Source: Pseudomonadota bacterium
GTDB taxonomy: Bacteria; Pseudomonadota; Gammaproteobacteria; Steroidobacterales; Steroidobacteraceae
Assembly (NCBI GenBank): GCA_021826035.1
Contig: JAKBBE010000012.1
Coordinates: 1 to 57,898 of the forward strand
DNA: 57,898 nt
Direction of reading: 5' to 3'
Below the pieces are notes generated by a model. The model did no database searches and was not told the DNA's origin. It saw only the letters and a list, made by a program, of their open reading frames with translations. The translations under genes and the position numbers were made by a program. Shown here piece by piece: positions 37,511 through 46,901 of this stretch. Within the stretch, counting starts at the first letter, position 1; every line of letters starts with the position of its first letter.

Positions 37511-38485
37511 AAACAACAGGGCCCGGACCTCTCGGTCCGGGCCCTGCCGGTCACGGTGCGCCGCTCAGTGCTTGGCGTGCGGGGCCATGATCTTCGCCAG
37601 CAGATTCGGCGTGCCCGGGATACGCACCAGGTGCGGGTAGCGCGGACCGCCAAAGTAGCTCACCTTCACGGTGTGGAACCAACCGTCCTTCGCCACGATG
37701 AAGCTCGTCGGCTGATGGTCGTGCTCGGCCTGGTCCATCTCGTACTTCAGCACCCCCGGGCTGTAGCGCTGCCCGTCCACCGACTCAAGCTTCATCCCCG
37801 GCGCCATCCCAGCCTTCCAGGCCGGTGAACCTTCGCGCACATCGAGCAGCGCGCCGTTCTTGCCCACGTTAAACCCGTAGCTCAGCCACTGGTAGTTCAT
37901 CCCGAACATCTGCTCACGCGCCGCGATGAACGGGTTCGGCTTCGCCGTGTACTCGAGCTTCCAGCCGGAGCGCTTCAGCTCCCCGGTCGGCGGCCGCTTG
38001 GCCACCTCGTACACATGGCGCTGGAAGAACGCATGCCAGTTGTACGGCACCACTTCGTTCAGCAGCTTCTCGATGTCCGCCCGGGTGTAGGTCTTGGTGA
38101 TCGGGCCGGTGAACTTAGGCAGCGAGTACAGGTGCAGGAACGTATCGAGGGACTTCTTGTCGTGCGTCTTGGTGCGGATGATCGTATCGACATCGAGCCA
38201 CAGCAGCTCGCCCTCGGTGTAGAAATCCCCCGCCGTGCGCCGGATCGAGGGGTACTGGCCGCTCGCCTCGTACAGGAACGGGGCCGCAGTCGTCAGGTCG
38301 ATCAGCGGCTCGGTCTTGCGCCCCGGCTCGTTCGCCATCTGCGCGTAGATCATCGCCAGGTACTGCGGGTACTCGCTCGGCTTGCGGATCCCGGCGCGGA
38401 ACGAGAGCAGATCGCCCAGGTACTGGTTCATCCCCTCGTACACCCACAGCAGATCGGTGCGCTGCGGGATCTGGTAGTTGTCCGT
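37511..38485. repeat. 975-bp direct repeat, copy B
   Basis: Identical to 35331-36305. It covers the terminator and 3' half of the second M61 gene. Homology to the other copy continues beyond 38485 but with many substitutions. Confidence 0.9.
37517..37546 (-). terminator. Intrinsic terminator of the second M61 gene
   Basis: Same 13-bp stem and TCTC loop as at 35337-35366. Here the minus-strand tail is TTGTTTTTATC, a better T-run. It lies 18 nt after the stop codon, so the two M61 genes are probably separate transcripts. Confidence 0.85.
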
Positions 38486-39481
38486 GGTCAGATCCCACGG
38501 CCGGCGGTACTTGCCGTTCCACGAGTGGGAGAACTCGTGCGTGACCAGATCACCTTCGATCAGCTGCGCCTTCGGGTTGGTCATGAAATCCGCCGACGCC
38601 CGGTTGTCGCTCGACTGGTGATGCTCGACGCCCTCGAACGTGATGTGATTCGAGAGCGCGAGCAGCGCGTGGTAGTTGTACCAGTGCCGCGAGCCGTACA
38701 GCGCAAGCGCCTCCGGCGCCACCCGCTTGTACGCGTTGAGGAGGTGTGCAGGAACGTCGAGGTCCTGCGGCGCATCGGCGAACATGTCGAGCCACATGTG
38801 GGCGTTGCCCTTGTGCCACAGCAACACCTTCTTGTAGTACCGGCCGATATCAAGCGGCGAGTCGCCGAGATACGCGAGCGGCTCCTCCTTGAAATTCACC
38901 CGCTCACCGACGCGGCTCTCGGTGGTGAGCGCGGTGCTGTAACCCCACCCCTTCGGCAGGATGACGCTCGCCTTGACGTAATAGTGGTGGTAGTTGATGT
39001 TGTTCTGATAGAACAGCACGCGCGTCCAGGTCAGCACGGCGACGTTGGGCGAAGCACGCAGACTGCCGGCACTGTTCAGCAGCACCGTGAACTGCACGTC
39101 GAGCGTGTGCACGCCTTCGGGCACCGTGACGTGGAAGGCATACATGTCGACCTTGTCGCGTCGCCAGGTGATCGGCTTGCCGTTGGCGCTCACCTTGATC
39201 TGCGAGACATCGACCAGAGGACCGTGCGGGGAGTGATAGCCGGGGATCCACTCGGGGTAGACGAAGGTGAATGGACCGGGCTTGACCGGGATCTGCATGG
39301 TGGAAGTTGCAAACCCGCGCCCGGCGGTGCTCGCATCCAACAGCAGCGTCTCGGGATGGGATTGCGTGGCATAGGGAAGCGCATTGGCGTTTGGCTCGGG
39401 AATGAGTCCTCGAGCGGACGCGGTTGCGCACAGTCCAAGCGCCGCTGCCGCCCACGCGGAGCGCATCAGGAATTGCTTCAC
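37565..39481 (-). CDS. M61-family metallopeptidase with PDZ domain (copy 2)
   Basis: 638 residues, same architecture as its neighbour: signal peptide (FLMRSAWAAAALGLCATASA), beta domain, HEFSHSW at 315-321 and C-terminal PDZ-like domain. GTG start at 39481 with a strong GGAGGGG just upstream. The N-terminal half differs from copy 1 at many scattered positions, for example SAGSLRASPNVAVLTWTR against SPDVMSTPNVGVINWNR, so the two may differ in substrate recognition. The C-terminal half is identical, pointing to gene conversion or very recent partial duplication. Confidence 0.9.
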   Translation of the reverse strand: MKQFLMRSAWAAAALGLCATASARGLIPEPNANALPYATQSHPETLLLDASTAGRGFATSTMQIPVKPGPFTFVYPEWIPGYHSPHGPLVDVSQIKVSANGKPITWRRDKVDMYAFHVTVPEGVHTLDVQFTVLLNSAGSLRASPNVAVLTWTRVLFYQNNINYHHYYVKASVILPKGWGYSTALTTESRVGERVNFKEEPLAYLGDSPLDIGRYYKKVLLWHKGNAHMWLDMFADAPQDLDVPAHLLNAYKRVAPEALALYGSRHWYNYHALLALSNHITFEGVEHHQSSDNRASADFMTNPKAQLIEGDLVTHEFSHSWNGKYRRPWDLTTDNYQIPQRTDLLWVYEGMNQYLGDLLSFRAGIRKPSEYPQYLAMIYAQMANEPGRKTEPLIDLTTAAPFLYEASGQYPSIRRTAGDFYTEGELLWLDVDTIIRTKTHDKKSLDTFLHLYSLPKFTGPITKTYTRADIEKLLNEVVPYNWHAFFQRHVYEVAKRPPTGELKRSGWKLEYTAKPNPFIAAREQMFGMNYQWLSYGFNVGKNGALLDVREGSPAWKAGMAPGMKLESVDGQRYSPGVLKYEMDQAEHDHQPTSFIVAKDGWFHTVKVSYFGGPRYPHLVRIPGTPNLLAKIMAPHAKH

Positions 39482-39956
39482 GGAATACCCCTCCAGTCAG
39501 TTATGGTCGCGCCGGGATCTGCGATCCGCCGGCATCCAAAGCGGCCACTATGCCACCGCAGGGGCATGCGGGCCTGCGCAACCCGGCGGGTATTGCGATG
39601 AACGGTGCGCACGACGGGACGAAGCGCGGGGGCATGAACGCCTTCGAACACGTCCAGACGACCCGGCAGGCGCGCACCAGAGGATGCTCGGGTCAGCCGC
39701 GCGAGATCATGATCTGCTCCTGCGCGCGACACAGCGGCATGCGCCCATCCCACGCCCATCAGGATCTGACCCGTCCGCCGTCCATGCGCGACGGCCGTGC
39801 TCGCGCTCGGACTCCTCGGTGTCCTGTGGCGCACATCGCGGGTCGGGAACCGGCCGGTACTCGCGCGCCGCCGGCGATCGGTGTGCATCGGGTCCGACGC
39901 ACTCAGGCGTCACGCGGCGCGCTTGCGGCGCGGCACGAATCGCAGTGCGCACCACA
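39482..39956. other. Non-coding gap upstream of the second M61 gene
   Basis: About 475 nt. Frames crossing it on both strands lack protein character. It should contain the promoter of the second M61 gene; I cannot pick convincing -35/-10 boxes. Confidence 0.45.
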
Positions 39957-39989
39957 CAGCGGTGGCGCCCGAGGAGGGCGCCACCGCTG
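39957..39989 (-). terminator. Hairpin after the Asp-box propeller gene
   Basis: A perfect 14-bp stem (39957-39970 with 39976-39989) closes a GAGGA loop, 24 nt past the stop codon on the minus strand. The downstream tail is TGTGTGG rather than a T-run, so termination may be weak or Rho-assisted. Confidence 0.55.
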
Positions 39990-40013
39990 CATGAGGCACT
40001 CAGGCCACTGCGT

Positions 40014-43000
40014 TCACGGCGAGAGCGGCTTGCCGCCGAGCACCCCGGTGAGACCATACCCGGTCATGGTCTGATTGAAGGCCGCGACCGAGGTACCGAG
40101 GAACTGGTCGTACTGCGCCAGCGCGCTGCGGTATTCGACATCGTAGTGCGCCTTCTCGCGCAACGTCGCCGCATCGACCGGTGCATCGGAACCCCAGAGC
40201 AGACCCGCCAGCGAGAGCAGCTTCTCGTGGATCCCATCCGGCACCCACAGCGTCGACTCCGAGGAGCCGGCGTTGCTGGTCAGGTGCATCAGCGCCGCGT
40301 GGCGGGCACGCTGGAGCGTCATGATGGCGGCATCGGCCTCACGCTGCGCCGGCAGACCCCGAACGGCCGCCTGGAGGCTCTTCAGCTGCGCGGCCAGTCC
40401 ATCGAGCTGGTTCAGCGCCACGTCGACCTGAGAGATCTGATGCAGCACCGACTCGGTCACCTCATAGCGCTCGGTCATGCCGGCGAGCGTGCCATGCGAG
40501 GCCGGATCGTTCACCACGGTGAATGTCTCAGATGCGCTCGTATTCCCGAACTTCACCGTCGCGGTATACGTCCCCGGCGGTAACAGCGCACCGTTGTGCG
40601 GCCCGCGGTTGAACTTCGGTGCCGATCGCCAGCGCACCGGACCCTGCGCGTGCAGATTCCAGTAAATGCGGTGCAGACCGGCCTGCCCGGGCACCCACGG
40701 CACTTCGCCATGCGCGCCGCCCGGCGCGGCGGCCGCCGGCGTCATCGCCACGGCCTTGCCCTTGTGCAACCCCCGGTAGATGCGCACGACTTGGCCGCTG
40801 GCGTTGCGGATGATCAGCTCCCCGGGGTGATGCTCCACGTGGGCCAGGTAGTAGCTGAATGCCGCGCCGTAATGCGGATTCTGACCGTAATAGGCGCTGT
40901 CGCCCATCCATTCGGTAGTCGAGAACGGCCAGTAACGGACCGCGTCCTCGGGTTTGAACAGCGTCAGGGCGGTGTGCGCCACATGCGCATTCCACTGCTC
41001 GAAGGGCGTCAGATCATCGAGGATCCAGGCGCCGCGGCCGTGGGTCGCCACCACCAGGGAATTGGTGCGCGCCTGCAATGCCAGGTCGTACACCGCCGCA
41101 TCCGGCAGACCGAGTCCGAACTTGTACCAGTGCCGACCCGCGTCCCACGACACGTACAGGCCGTTTTCCAGGCCGGCGTAATACAGGTTCGGATCGTGCA
41201 GATCTCGGCGCACGACGTGCGCATAGACGTCCGATGGAAGATTGCCGCTGATCGAGCGCCAATGCGCACCGTAATCACGGGTGCTGTACAGGTACGGACG
41301 GAAATCGCCGCTGAAGTGCCGGTCGACGGCAATCAGCGCACTGCCGGGGTTCCTCGCCGAGACATCGATCGACTCGACACGGCCCCACGCCGGCAGGTGC
41401 GGAATATGGGCCGTCACGTTCTGCCAGTGCTTGCCTCCGTCGCGAGTCACCTGCACCAGCCCGTCGTCGGTACCGACCCAGATCACCTGCGGGTTGGACG
41501 GGGCCGGAACGATGGTGAGAATCGTGTCGTAGTACTCCGCCCCGGAATTATCCTGGATGACAGGCCCGCCGGAGGGCCCCTGCTTGGCGCGGTCGTTGCG
41601 CGTCAGGTCAGGACTGATCACCTGCCAGGTACGGCCACGATTGGCGCTGCGGAAGACCACATTGGCGCCCGCGTAGAGCACCTGCGGATTGTCCGGGGAA
41701 ACCGCAAACGCCGCTTCCCAATCGAAGCGGTAGCGCGCCCCATCGGCGCCGCGGCCGTTGTCATCGCGCGGGAACGGCTGAATGTCGTGCAGCTGCTCGT
41801 CGGAGCGGTTGTAGATGAAATACGACCCGTTCTGCCCTTCGTTGTAGATCAGGTTCGGGTCGTCGGCGGCGACCATGCCGTAGATGCCGTCATCCCCGTT
41901 GAATCCGACCCAGGCCCGATCGGAGATGCCGAGCGGGTTCTTGCTCGCGCTCGGACCGCACCAGGAGTTGTTGTCCTGCAGGCCGCCGCAGACCTGATAG
42001 AAGAGTCCGCCGCCGGCGGCGATGTGGTAGTACTGCCCGAGCGCGATGTTGTGCACGAACGCCCAGTGCTTACCGTTGTCGAGCGAGAGCGCCACCCCGC
42101 CGTCGTTGCCCTCGATGATGCGCCCGCTGCCGCTCGGGTCGATCCAGATCGCGTGGTTATCGACGTGGATCTGGTGCGCGATGCCCCGCCAGGTGCGTCC
42201 GCCGTTCTCAGAGGCGAGCAGCCGCATCGAGAGCGCGAACAGGTGATTGGGATTCTTCGGGTCGACCGCGATGTGCGAGAAATAGAACGGCCGCGCATCA
42301 ACCGACTGATCCTTGCTCACCAGTGTCCAATGCGCGCCCGCATCATCGGACCGCCACAGCACTCCCTGGTGGCTGCCAATCACCGCGTACACGACGTTCG
42401 GATCGCTCGGCGCGACGGCAAGGCCGATGCGCCCGAGCGCGCCGCTCGGCAGGCCGTGCCCGCTCAGCCGCGTCCAGGTCTTGCCGCCGTCAAGCGATTT
42501 GTAGATCGCATCCTGCGGTCCGCCGGAGGAGTAATGCCAGGGCTCGCGCCGGAACCGGTACGTCGCGGCGTACACGATGTTGGGATTGCGCGGATCCATC
42601 GCCATGTCGGAGATGCCCACTTGCGGACCGACGTACAGCACCCGCTGCCAGTGCTTGCCGCCGTCTGAGGTGCGGTACACGCCGCGCTCGGTACTGTTCT
42701 TCCACGGGTTGCCCATGGCCCCGACCAGCACCGTGCCGCTGTGGTGTGGGTTGACCAGGATGCTTGAGATCTGCAGCGTGGCGCTGAGGCCGACGTGACG
42801 CCAATGCGCACCGCTGTCGTGCGACACGTACACGCCATCGCCGTAGGAGATGTCGTTGCGGATGTTCGATTCACCGGTGCCGACCCAGATCACGGCCGGA
42901 TTGCGCGGATCGACCGCGAGCGCCCCGATCGAGGCCACCGCCTGGTGCTGAAAGAGCGCCTTCCAGGTCATGCCACCGTCATCGGTGCGAAACACGCCGC

Positions 43001-43241
43001 CGTCGGCACCACCGACGTAGTAGACCTTGGGGTTGCCGGGCACGCCGGCCACGGCCGTCACACGCCCGCCGGCGAGCGCCGGACCGATCTGCCGGAAGTG
43101 CAAGCGCGCGCTGACGGGCATCGGCAGCAGCGTGCGCCCGTGGGCATTCTCCTGCTGCGGACCGGCCGGCGTGGCCCACGCGAGCGGTGCGGCGAGCAGC
43201 GCACAGGCCGCCGCGACAGTGAACGATCTTGCCAATTGCAT
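40014..43241 (-). CDS. Large secreted Asp-box (BNR) beta-propeller protein, sortilin/VPS10-like
   Basis: 1075 residues with a signal peptide (AAACALLAAPLAWA). At least ten Asp-box motifs of the form SxDxGxxW are visible, among them TDDGGMTW, SHDSGAHW, TSDGGKHW, SLDGGKTW, SDDAGAHW, SLDNGKHW, TRDGGKHW and SWDAGRHW. They indicate one or two multi-bladed propellers over residues ~40-740. An Ig-like region (LLPPGTYTATVKFGNTSASETFTV) and a helical tail follow. Such proteins are often named glycosyl hydrolases or sortilin-like, but no catalytic residues can be assigned here. Start ATG at 43241 is fixed by the signal peptide. Probably an extracytoplasmic binding scaffold. Confidence 0.85.
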   Translation of the reverse strand: MQLARSFTVAAACALLAAPLAWATPAGPQQENAHGRTLLPMPVSARLHFRQIGPALAGGRVTAVAGVPGNPKVYYVGGADGGVFRTDDGGMTWKALFQHQAVASIGALAVDPRNPAVIWVGTGESNIRNDISYGDGVYVSHDSGAHWRHVGLSATLQISSILVNPHHSGTVLVGAMGNPWKNSTERGVYRTSDGGKHWQRVLYVGPQVGISDMAMDPRNPNIVYAATYRFRREPWHYSSGGPQDAIYKSLDGGKTWTRLSGHGLPSGALGRIGLAVAPSDPNVVYAVIGSHQGVLWRSDDAGAHWTLVSKDQSVDARPFYFSHIAVDPKNPNHLFALSMRLLASENGGRTWRGIAHQIHVDNHAIWIDPSGSGRIIEGNDGGVALSLDNGKHWAFVHNIALGQYYHIAAGGGLFYQVCGGLQDNNSWCGPSASKNPLGISDRAWVGFNGDDGIYGMVAADDPNLIYNEGQNGSYFIYNRSDEQLHDIQPFPRDDNGRGADGARYRFDWEAAFAVSPDNPQVLYAGANVVFRSANRGRTWQVISPDLTRNDRAKQGPSGGPVIQDNSGAEYYDTILTIVPAPSNPQVIWVGTDDGLVQVTRDGGKHWQNVTAHIPHLPAWGRVESIDVSARNPGSALIAVDRHFSGDFRPYLYSTRDYGAHWRSISGNLPSDVYAHVVRRDLHDPNLYYAGLENGLYVSWDAGRHWYKFGLGLPDAAVYDLALQARTNSLVVATHGRGAWILDDLTPFEQWNAHVAHTALTLFKPEDAVRYWPFSTTEWMGDSAYYGQNPHYGAAFSYYLAHVEHHPGELIIRNASGQVVRIYRGLHKGKAVAMTPAAAAPGGAHGEVPWVPGQAGLHRIYWNLHAQGPVRWRSAPKFNRGPHNGALLPPGTYTATVKFGNTSASETFTVVNDPASHGTLAGMTERYEVTESVLHQISQVDVALNQLDGLAAQLKSLQAAVRGLPAQREADAAIMTLQRARHAALMHLTSNAGSSESTLWVPDGIHEKLLSLAGLLWGSDAPVDAATLREKAHYDVEYRSALAQYDQFLGTSVAAFNQTMTGYGLTGVLGGKPLSP

Positions 43242-43402
43242 CGGGATTCCCTCGCTTGCGCGCTCCCGGCAGCAGCCGGACCGCTCCGGCGCGCGGCACT
43301 GGTGGAAAGCCAGGCAATGTACCGAAGCGGTCCGAATGCCGCCAGCTGCGGCGGGCCACGCCGGACGCACCCCGGCGCCGGTCCGTCGCATCCTGGCACC
43401 GC

Positions 43403-44170
43403 TCAGCGCAGCGCCTGCGCCATCATGTAGAGCCCCGCGGCGGCCACCACGGCGCTGAACAGCAGCGTCAGGGCGCGCTTGCGCGCCCCGAGCACGCCGG
43501 CGAGCCTGACCCCGGCATATCCTCCAAGCATCCCCCCGGCCATGAGCAGACCGGCGATCGGCCAGGCGACCAGATGCGCACTCGCGTAACTCACCGCGGT
43601 GGTGCCGGCCACCGCACCGACCGAGATCAGCGAGGTGCCCACCGCACTCAGCAGCGGCAGACCGGCCAGGAAAGTCAGTGCCGGCACGGTGAGAAAGCCA
43701 CCGCCGACGCCGACCAGCCCGGCGAGCGAACCGACGCCAAAGCCGGCTGCGGCGAGCGCCGCGAGCCGCGCGCCGCTCCGATCCGATGGTGCGCGGCTCG
43801 CCGCCGCACTGCGGCGCAGCGCACCGCGGACCATCAACGCGGCGATCAGCACCATCAGCGCCCCGAGCAGCGCGAGCAACAGGTGGCTGTCGGTGGCGCG
43901 GCCAAGACGTGCGCCACTCGCCGCGCCAAGAACGCTGGCCAGAGCGTAGGTGCCCCCTTGACGCCAGCGCACGGTCCCGGCGCGCGCATGAATGCCCAGG
44001 CTCCACAGCGCGCTCGCCGTCGCGGCCACCGTCGATGTGCCGATCGCCAGGTGCGGAGGCAGATGCAGACCGTACACGAGCAGCGGCACGATCAGAATCG
44101 AACCGCCGACTCCGAGCAGCCCGAGCGACAAGCCGGCAAGCGTCCCGCCAAGCAACGTCACGAGCGCCAT
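43403..44170 (-). CDS. TauE/SafE (TSUP) family sulfite/organosulfur exporter-like permease
   Basis: 255 residues, eight predicted helices in two repeats. Each half carries the family glycine motif: [19 protein letters not shown] near the start and [19 protein letters not shown] in the middle. Members export sulfite, sulfoacetate or related sulfur compounds, and some accompany BigR-type persulfide operons. It is separated from the SQR operon by the convergent potassium-channel gene, so any functional link is speculative. ATG at 44170; a GTG four codons upstream is possible. Confidence 0.85.
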   Translation of the reverse strand: MALVTLLGGTLAGLSLGLLGVGGSILIVPLLVYGLHLPPHLAIGTSTVAATASALWSLGIHARAGTVRWRQGGTYALASVLGAASGARLGRATDSHLLLALLGALMVLIAALMVRGALRRSAAASRAPSDRSGARLAALAAAGFGVGSLAGLVGVGGGFLTVPALTFLAGLPLLSAVGTSLISVGAVAGTTAVSYASAHLVAWPIAGLLMAGGMLGGYAGVRLAGVLGARKRALTLLFSAVVAAAGLYMMAQALR

Positions 44171-44356
44171 CGCGACACTCACTTCAACACCCCGCGCCCG
44201 GCGCGGCACGCCGTCCCTCTACAGCGGTTCCTGCTATAGTGTTGGCGAGTCATACACTGCGGTCGTCCGAGCGCACCACTGGCGCACATCTCGTCCCATG
44301 AACGTGCCACCTGATGATTTCTGCCACGCGGTGCGGCCCCTCCGGAGGCGTGGCGC

Positions 44357-45586
44357 GTGAAGCGTGAGTGGTTCAGCGCCGAGCGCATCTGGCTGCGCAA
44401 GGAACAGCAGCGCCTGGAGCGCATGCTGCACATGCGCGCCTGGTTTCCGCAAGTGCCGCTCGCCCTTCTGGTCGGCGCCCAGGGCCTGCTGCACATCCTG
44501 CTCGGCTCCGGCTCACTGCGCCCGCTGCTGCATGCGATCGCCTCCCCGTCCATTAGCTCCCTCGCCGGGGGCGTCGGTATCGTACGCATCGGCGCCGGCG
44601 CCGCCTCACACGTCGGCATCGGAATCCTGCTGATCCTGGTGGGCTTTGGCATGCTGTGGCGCTCGCGCCTCGCCTGGGTGCTGGCGTTCATGCTCACCCT
44701 GGCCGTGGTGGCGCTCGAGTTCTCCTCGCTCGCGCGCGCCTCGCGACCGATGGAGATCTTCAGCATCGTGCAGTTGCTGCTGTTGCTCTCTGCGCGTCAG
44801 GCCTTCACGCGCGCGAGCCTGGCCACCGCGACGCTGTTTGCGCTGACCGGTCTGCTGCTGACACTCGGCTACGGAACGCTCGGCGCACTGATTCTCGGCG
44901 ACGGCTTCCAGCCGCACATCACCACGACGATCAACGCGGCGTACTTCGCCGTGGAGACGATGTCGACCGTCGGCTACGGCGACATCACCCCGGTGTCGAA
45001 CGATGCGCGGATCTTCACGATCTCGCTGATCGTGCTCGGTCTGGGCGTGTTCGCCACCGCCTTGCCGGCGATCGCCGGTCCCTTGATCGACAAGCGGCTG
45101 ATGAACCTGTTGCAGCCGCGAAGAAGAGGCAAGATGAAGCGCGTGTCCCATGTGATTGTGGTGGGCGACGGCCCGCTCGCCCAGGATACGGCCCGGGCGC
45201 TGCTCGCCCGCGGCCTGCTGGTCACCAGCATCGTCTCGCAGAAGCCGCCGGAGAGCGAACAGCATACCGAGGATGTGCTGGTCGGCGACGGCAGCGATAC
45301 CGAACTGCTGCGCCAGGCGGACATCGCCAAGGCGCGCGCGGTCCTCGCCCTCAGCGAGGATGACTCCTACAACGCCTTCGTGGTGCTCGCGGCGAAGGAC
45401 ATGAACCCCGAGGTGCGTACCGTGGCCGCCGTCAGCGACACGCGCAACACCGGCCGCCTGGCCCGCACCCGGCCCGATGTGCTGCTCACGCTGCCGCTGC
45501 TCGGCGGGGAGCTGCTCGCCATGGCGCTCAGCGGCGAGCAGATCCAGACCGATGCGCTGATCACCCAGCTGCTGAAACTCGGCTAG
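44357..45586 (+). CDS. Kch-like potassium channel with RCK/TrkA-N domain
   Basis: 409 residues, similar in length to E. coli Kch. About six hydrophobic segments; the pore loop before the last helix contains the selectivity filter TVGYGD (about residues 204-209). After a basic linker (QPRRRGKMKR), residues ~260-409 form a Rossmann-type RCK_N domain (VIVVGDGPLAQDTARALLARG) with RADIAKARAVLALSEDDSYN. It should conduct K+ across the inner membrane under control of a bound nucleotide or ligand. GTG start with GGAGG 8 nt upstream. Convergent with the TolC-type gene. Confidence 0.9.
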   Translation: MKREWFSAERIWLRKEQQRLERMLHMRAWFPQVPLALLVGAQGLLHILLGSGSLRPLLHAIASPSISSLAGGVGIVRIGAGAASHVGIGILLILVGFGMLWRSRLAWVLAFMLTLAVVALEFSSLARASRPMEIFSIVQLLLLLSARQAFTRASLATATLFALTGLLLTLGYGTLGALILGDGFQPHITTTINAAYFAVETMSTVGYGDITPVSNDARIFTISLIVLGLGVFATALPAIAGPLIDKRLMNLLQPRRRGKMKRVSHVIVVGDGPLAQDTARALLARGLLVTSIVSQKPPESEQHTEDVLVGDGSDTELLRQADIAKARAVLALSEDDSYNAFVVLAAKDMNPEVRTVAAVSDTRNTGRLARTRPDVLLTLPLLGGELLAMALSGEQIQTDALITQLLKLG

Positions 45587-45599
45587 CGCGCAGCGCACC

Positions 45600-46901
45600 C
45601 TAGAGTGCGCCCACCGCGTAGGCAAGACGCAGCCGATCGAGCGCCGCGTCGAGCGTCGCATTGTTGTAGTCCTCCTCGGCCTGGGTGCGCAGCGTGACGG
45701 CCTGAAGCACCTGGGTATTTGACGCCAGTCCGACTCCATAGAGCTGGCGCGAGACGCGCAGGTTCTCCTGCGCCTGCGCGATCGCGGCCCGCGAGGCCTG
45801 CATGCGCGCCCGGGCCGCCGCGAGCGTCAGCCAATCGGCACGCACCTCGAGCGTGATGCGCGAGCGCAAATCGGCAAGCCGATGCCGTTCGGCGCGGCTG
45901 CGTGCACGCAGCGCGTCGGCCTGGTTGGCCGCCGCGCCGCCATCGAAGAGCTTCCAGGTGAAGCCGACGCCGACCGAGGAGAAATTCTCATGGTTGAGAA
46001 TCTGGTTGTCGAAATGCGTATAGCCGCCGACCGCCGAGAGGTGCGGCAGCCGGCTCGCGGTTGCGGCGCGCGCCCGCGCGGCGAGCGCCCCGGCCCGCGC
46101 GGCGAGCGCATGCAGCTCCCCTCGCCTGGAGAGCGCCCGCGCGATCAGCTGCGCGAGCGGCAACCGATCGACCGCGAAAGTCGGCAGCACCGGATCGAGA
46201 TGCGGAACCCGGCCGAGCGGCTCGCCGAGCAGCCGGTTGTACTCCTCCTGGGACACGGCGAGCGCGTTCTTCGCGCTCACCTGACTTGAGCGCGCGTTGG
46301 CGAGCGCCACGTCAGCGGCGAGCAGATCGCTCTTGGCCACCATGTGCCGAGCGAATTTCGCCTGTACGTCGCGCCGGTGCGCAGCGAGACTCTCGACGCT
46401 GGCGTTTGCGACCCGGACCTGCCGCCCGGCCCGCAGGACCGCCACGTACGCCTCGGCCACCTCGAGTTTCACGTCCGCCGCGGTCGCTCGCTGCACAGCA
46501 GCCGCCCCTCGAAGCCCGTCACGCGCGGCGGCCTCACCGGCGCGGATCGCCCCGCCGGTGTACAGCGGCAGCCGCATCTGCACCGTTGCACTCAGGTACT
46601 GGTTGTTCCTGAAGATGGGGCCGGAGCGGAACGCGAACGAAGGGGTGAGCACCTCAAGCCGCGCGGTCTGCCCCAGATGCGAGTAGCTCGCCTGGGCATC
46701 GACGCTCGGCCAGCGCGCATCGCGCGCCGCCCGCGCCCCGGAGCGGGCGGCCTGCACTTCGGCCGCCGCCGCGGCCAACGTCTGATTGCGCGCCGCCGCG
46801 CGCCGCCATGCCTGCTCCAGCGTCCCCGCCCTCGCCTGCAGCGCAAGCCCCGTGCCCGCCAGGAGCGCCGCCGTGACGAACCGCTTCACACCCACACTCA
46901 T
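45600..46901 (-). CDS. TolC-family outer-membrane channel
   Basis: 433 residues with a signal peptide ending near QARA-GT. Two outer-membrane-efflux repeats are seen, with paired motifs: LPLYTGGAIRAGEAAARDGLR in the first and FTWKLFDGGAAANQADALRAR in the second, the latter the usual TolC F-D-G-G turn. Long Ala-rich helices form the periplasmic tunnel. Its GTG/ATG region overlaps the end of the SQR gene by 4 nt, so it is translationally coupled to SQR. It provides the outer-membrane duct for the adaptor and permease encoded upstream in the same operon. Confidence 0.92.
   Translation of the reverse strand: MSVGVKRFVTAALLAGTGLALQARAGTLEQAWRRAAARNQTLAAAAAEVQAARSGARAARDARWPSVDAQASYSHLGQTARLEVLTPSFAFRSGPIFRNNQYLSATVQMRLPLYTGGAIRAGEAAARDGLRGAAAVQRATAADVKLEVAEAYVAVLRAGRQVRVANASVESLAAHRRDVQAKFARHMVAKSDLLAADVALANARSSQVSAKNALAVSQEEYNRLLGEPLGRVPHLDPVLPTFAVDRLPLAQLIARALSRRGELHALAARAGALAARARAATASRLPHLSAVGGYTHFDNQILNHENFSSVGVGFTWKLFDGGAAANQADALRARSRAERHRLADLRSRITLEVRADWLTLAAARARMQASRAAIAQAQENLRVSRQLYGVGLASNTQVLQAVTLRTQAEEDYNNATLDAALDRLRLAYAVGAL

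Noticed and set aside
35331..38485. Repeated hairpins and long direct repeat as a CRISPR or mobile element
   Set aside because: Only two copies, each made of gene 3' half plus terminator. No spacers, no transposase, no terminal inverted repeats or target duplication.
40596..42668. Plus-strand open frame of 690 codons opposite the Asp-box protein
   Set aside because: It mirrors the codon bias of the real gene and has no signal or domain.
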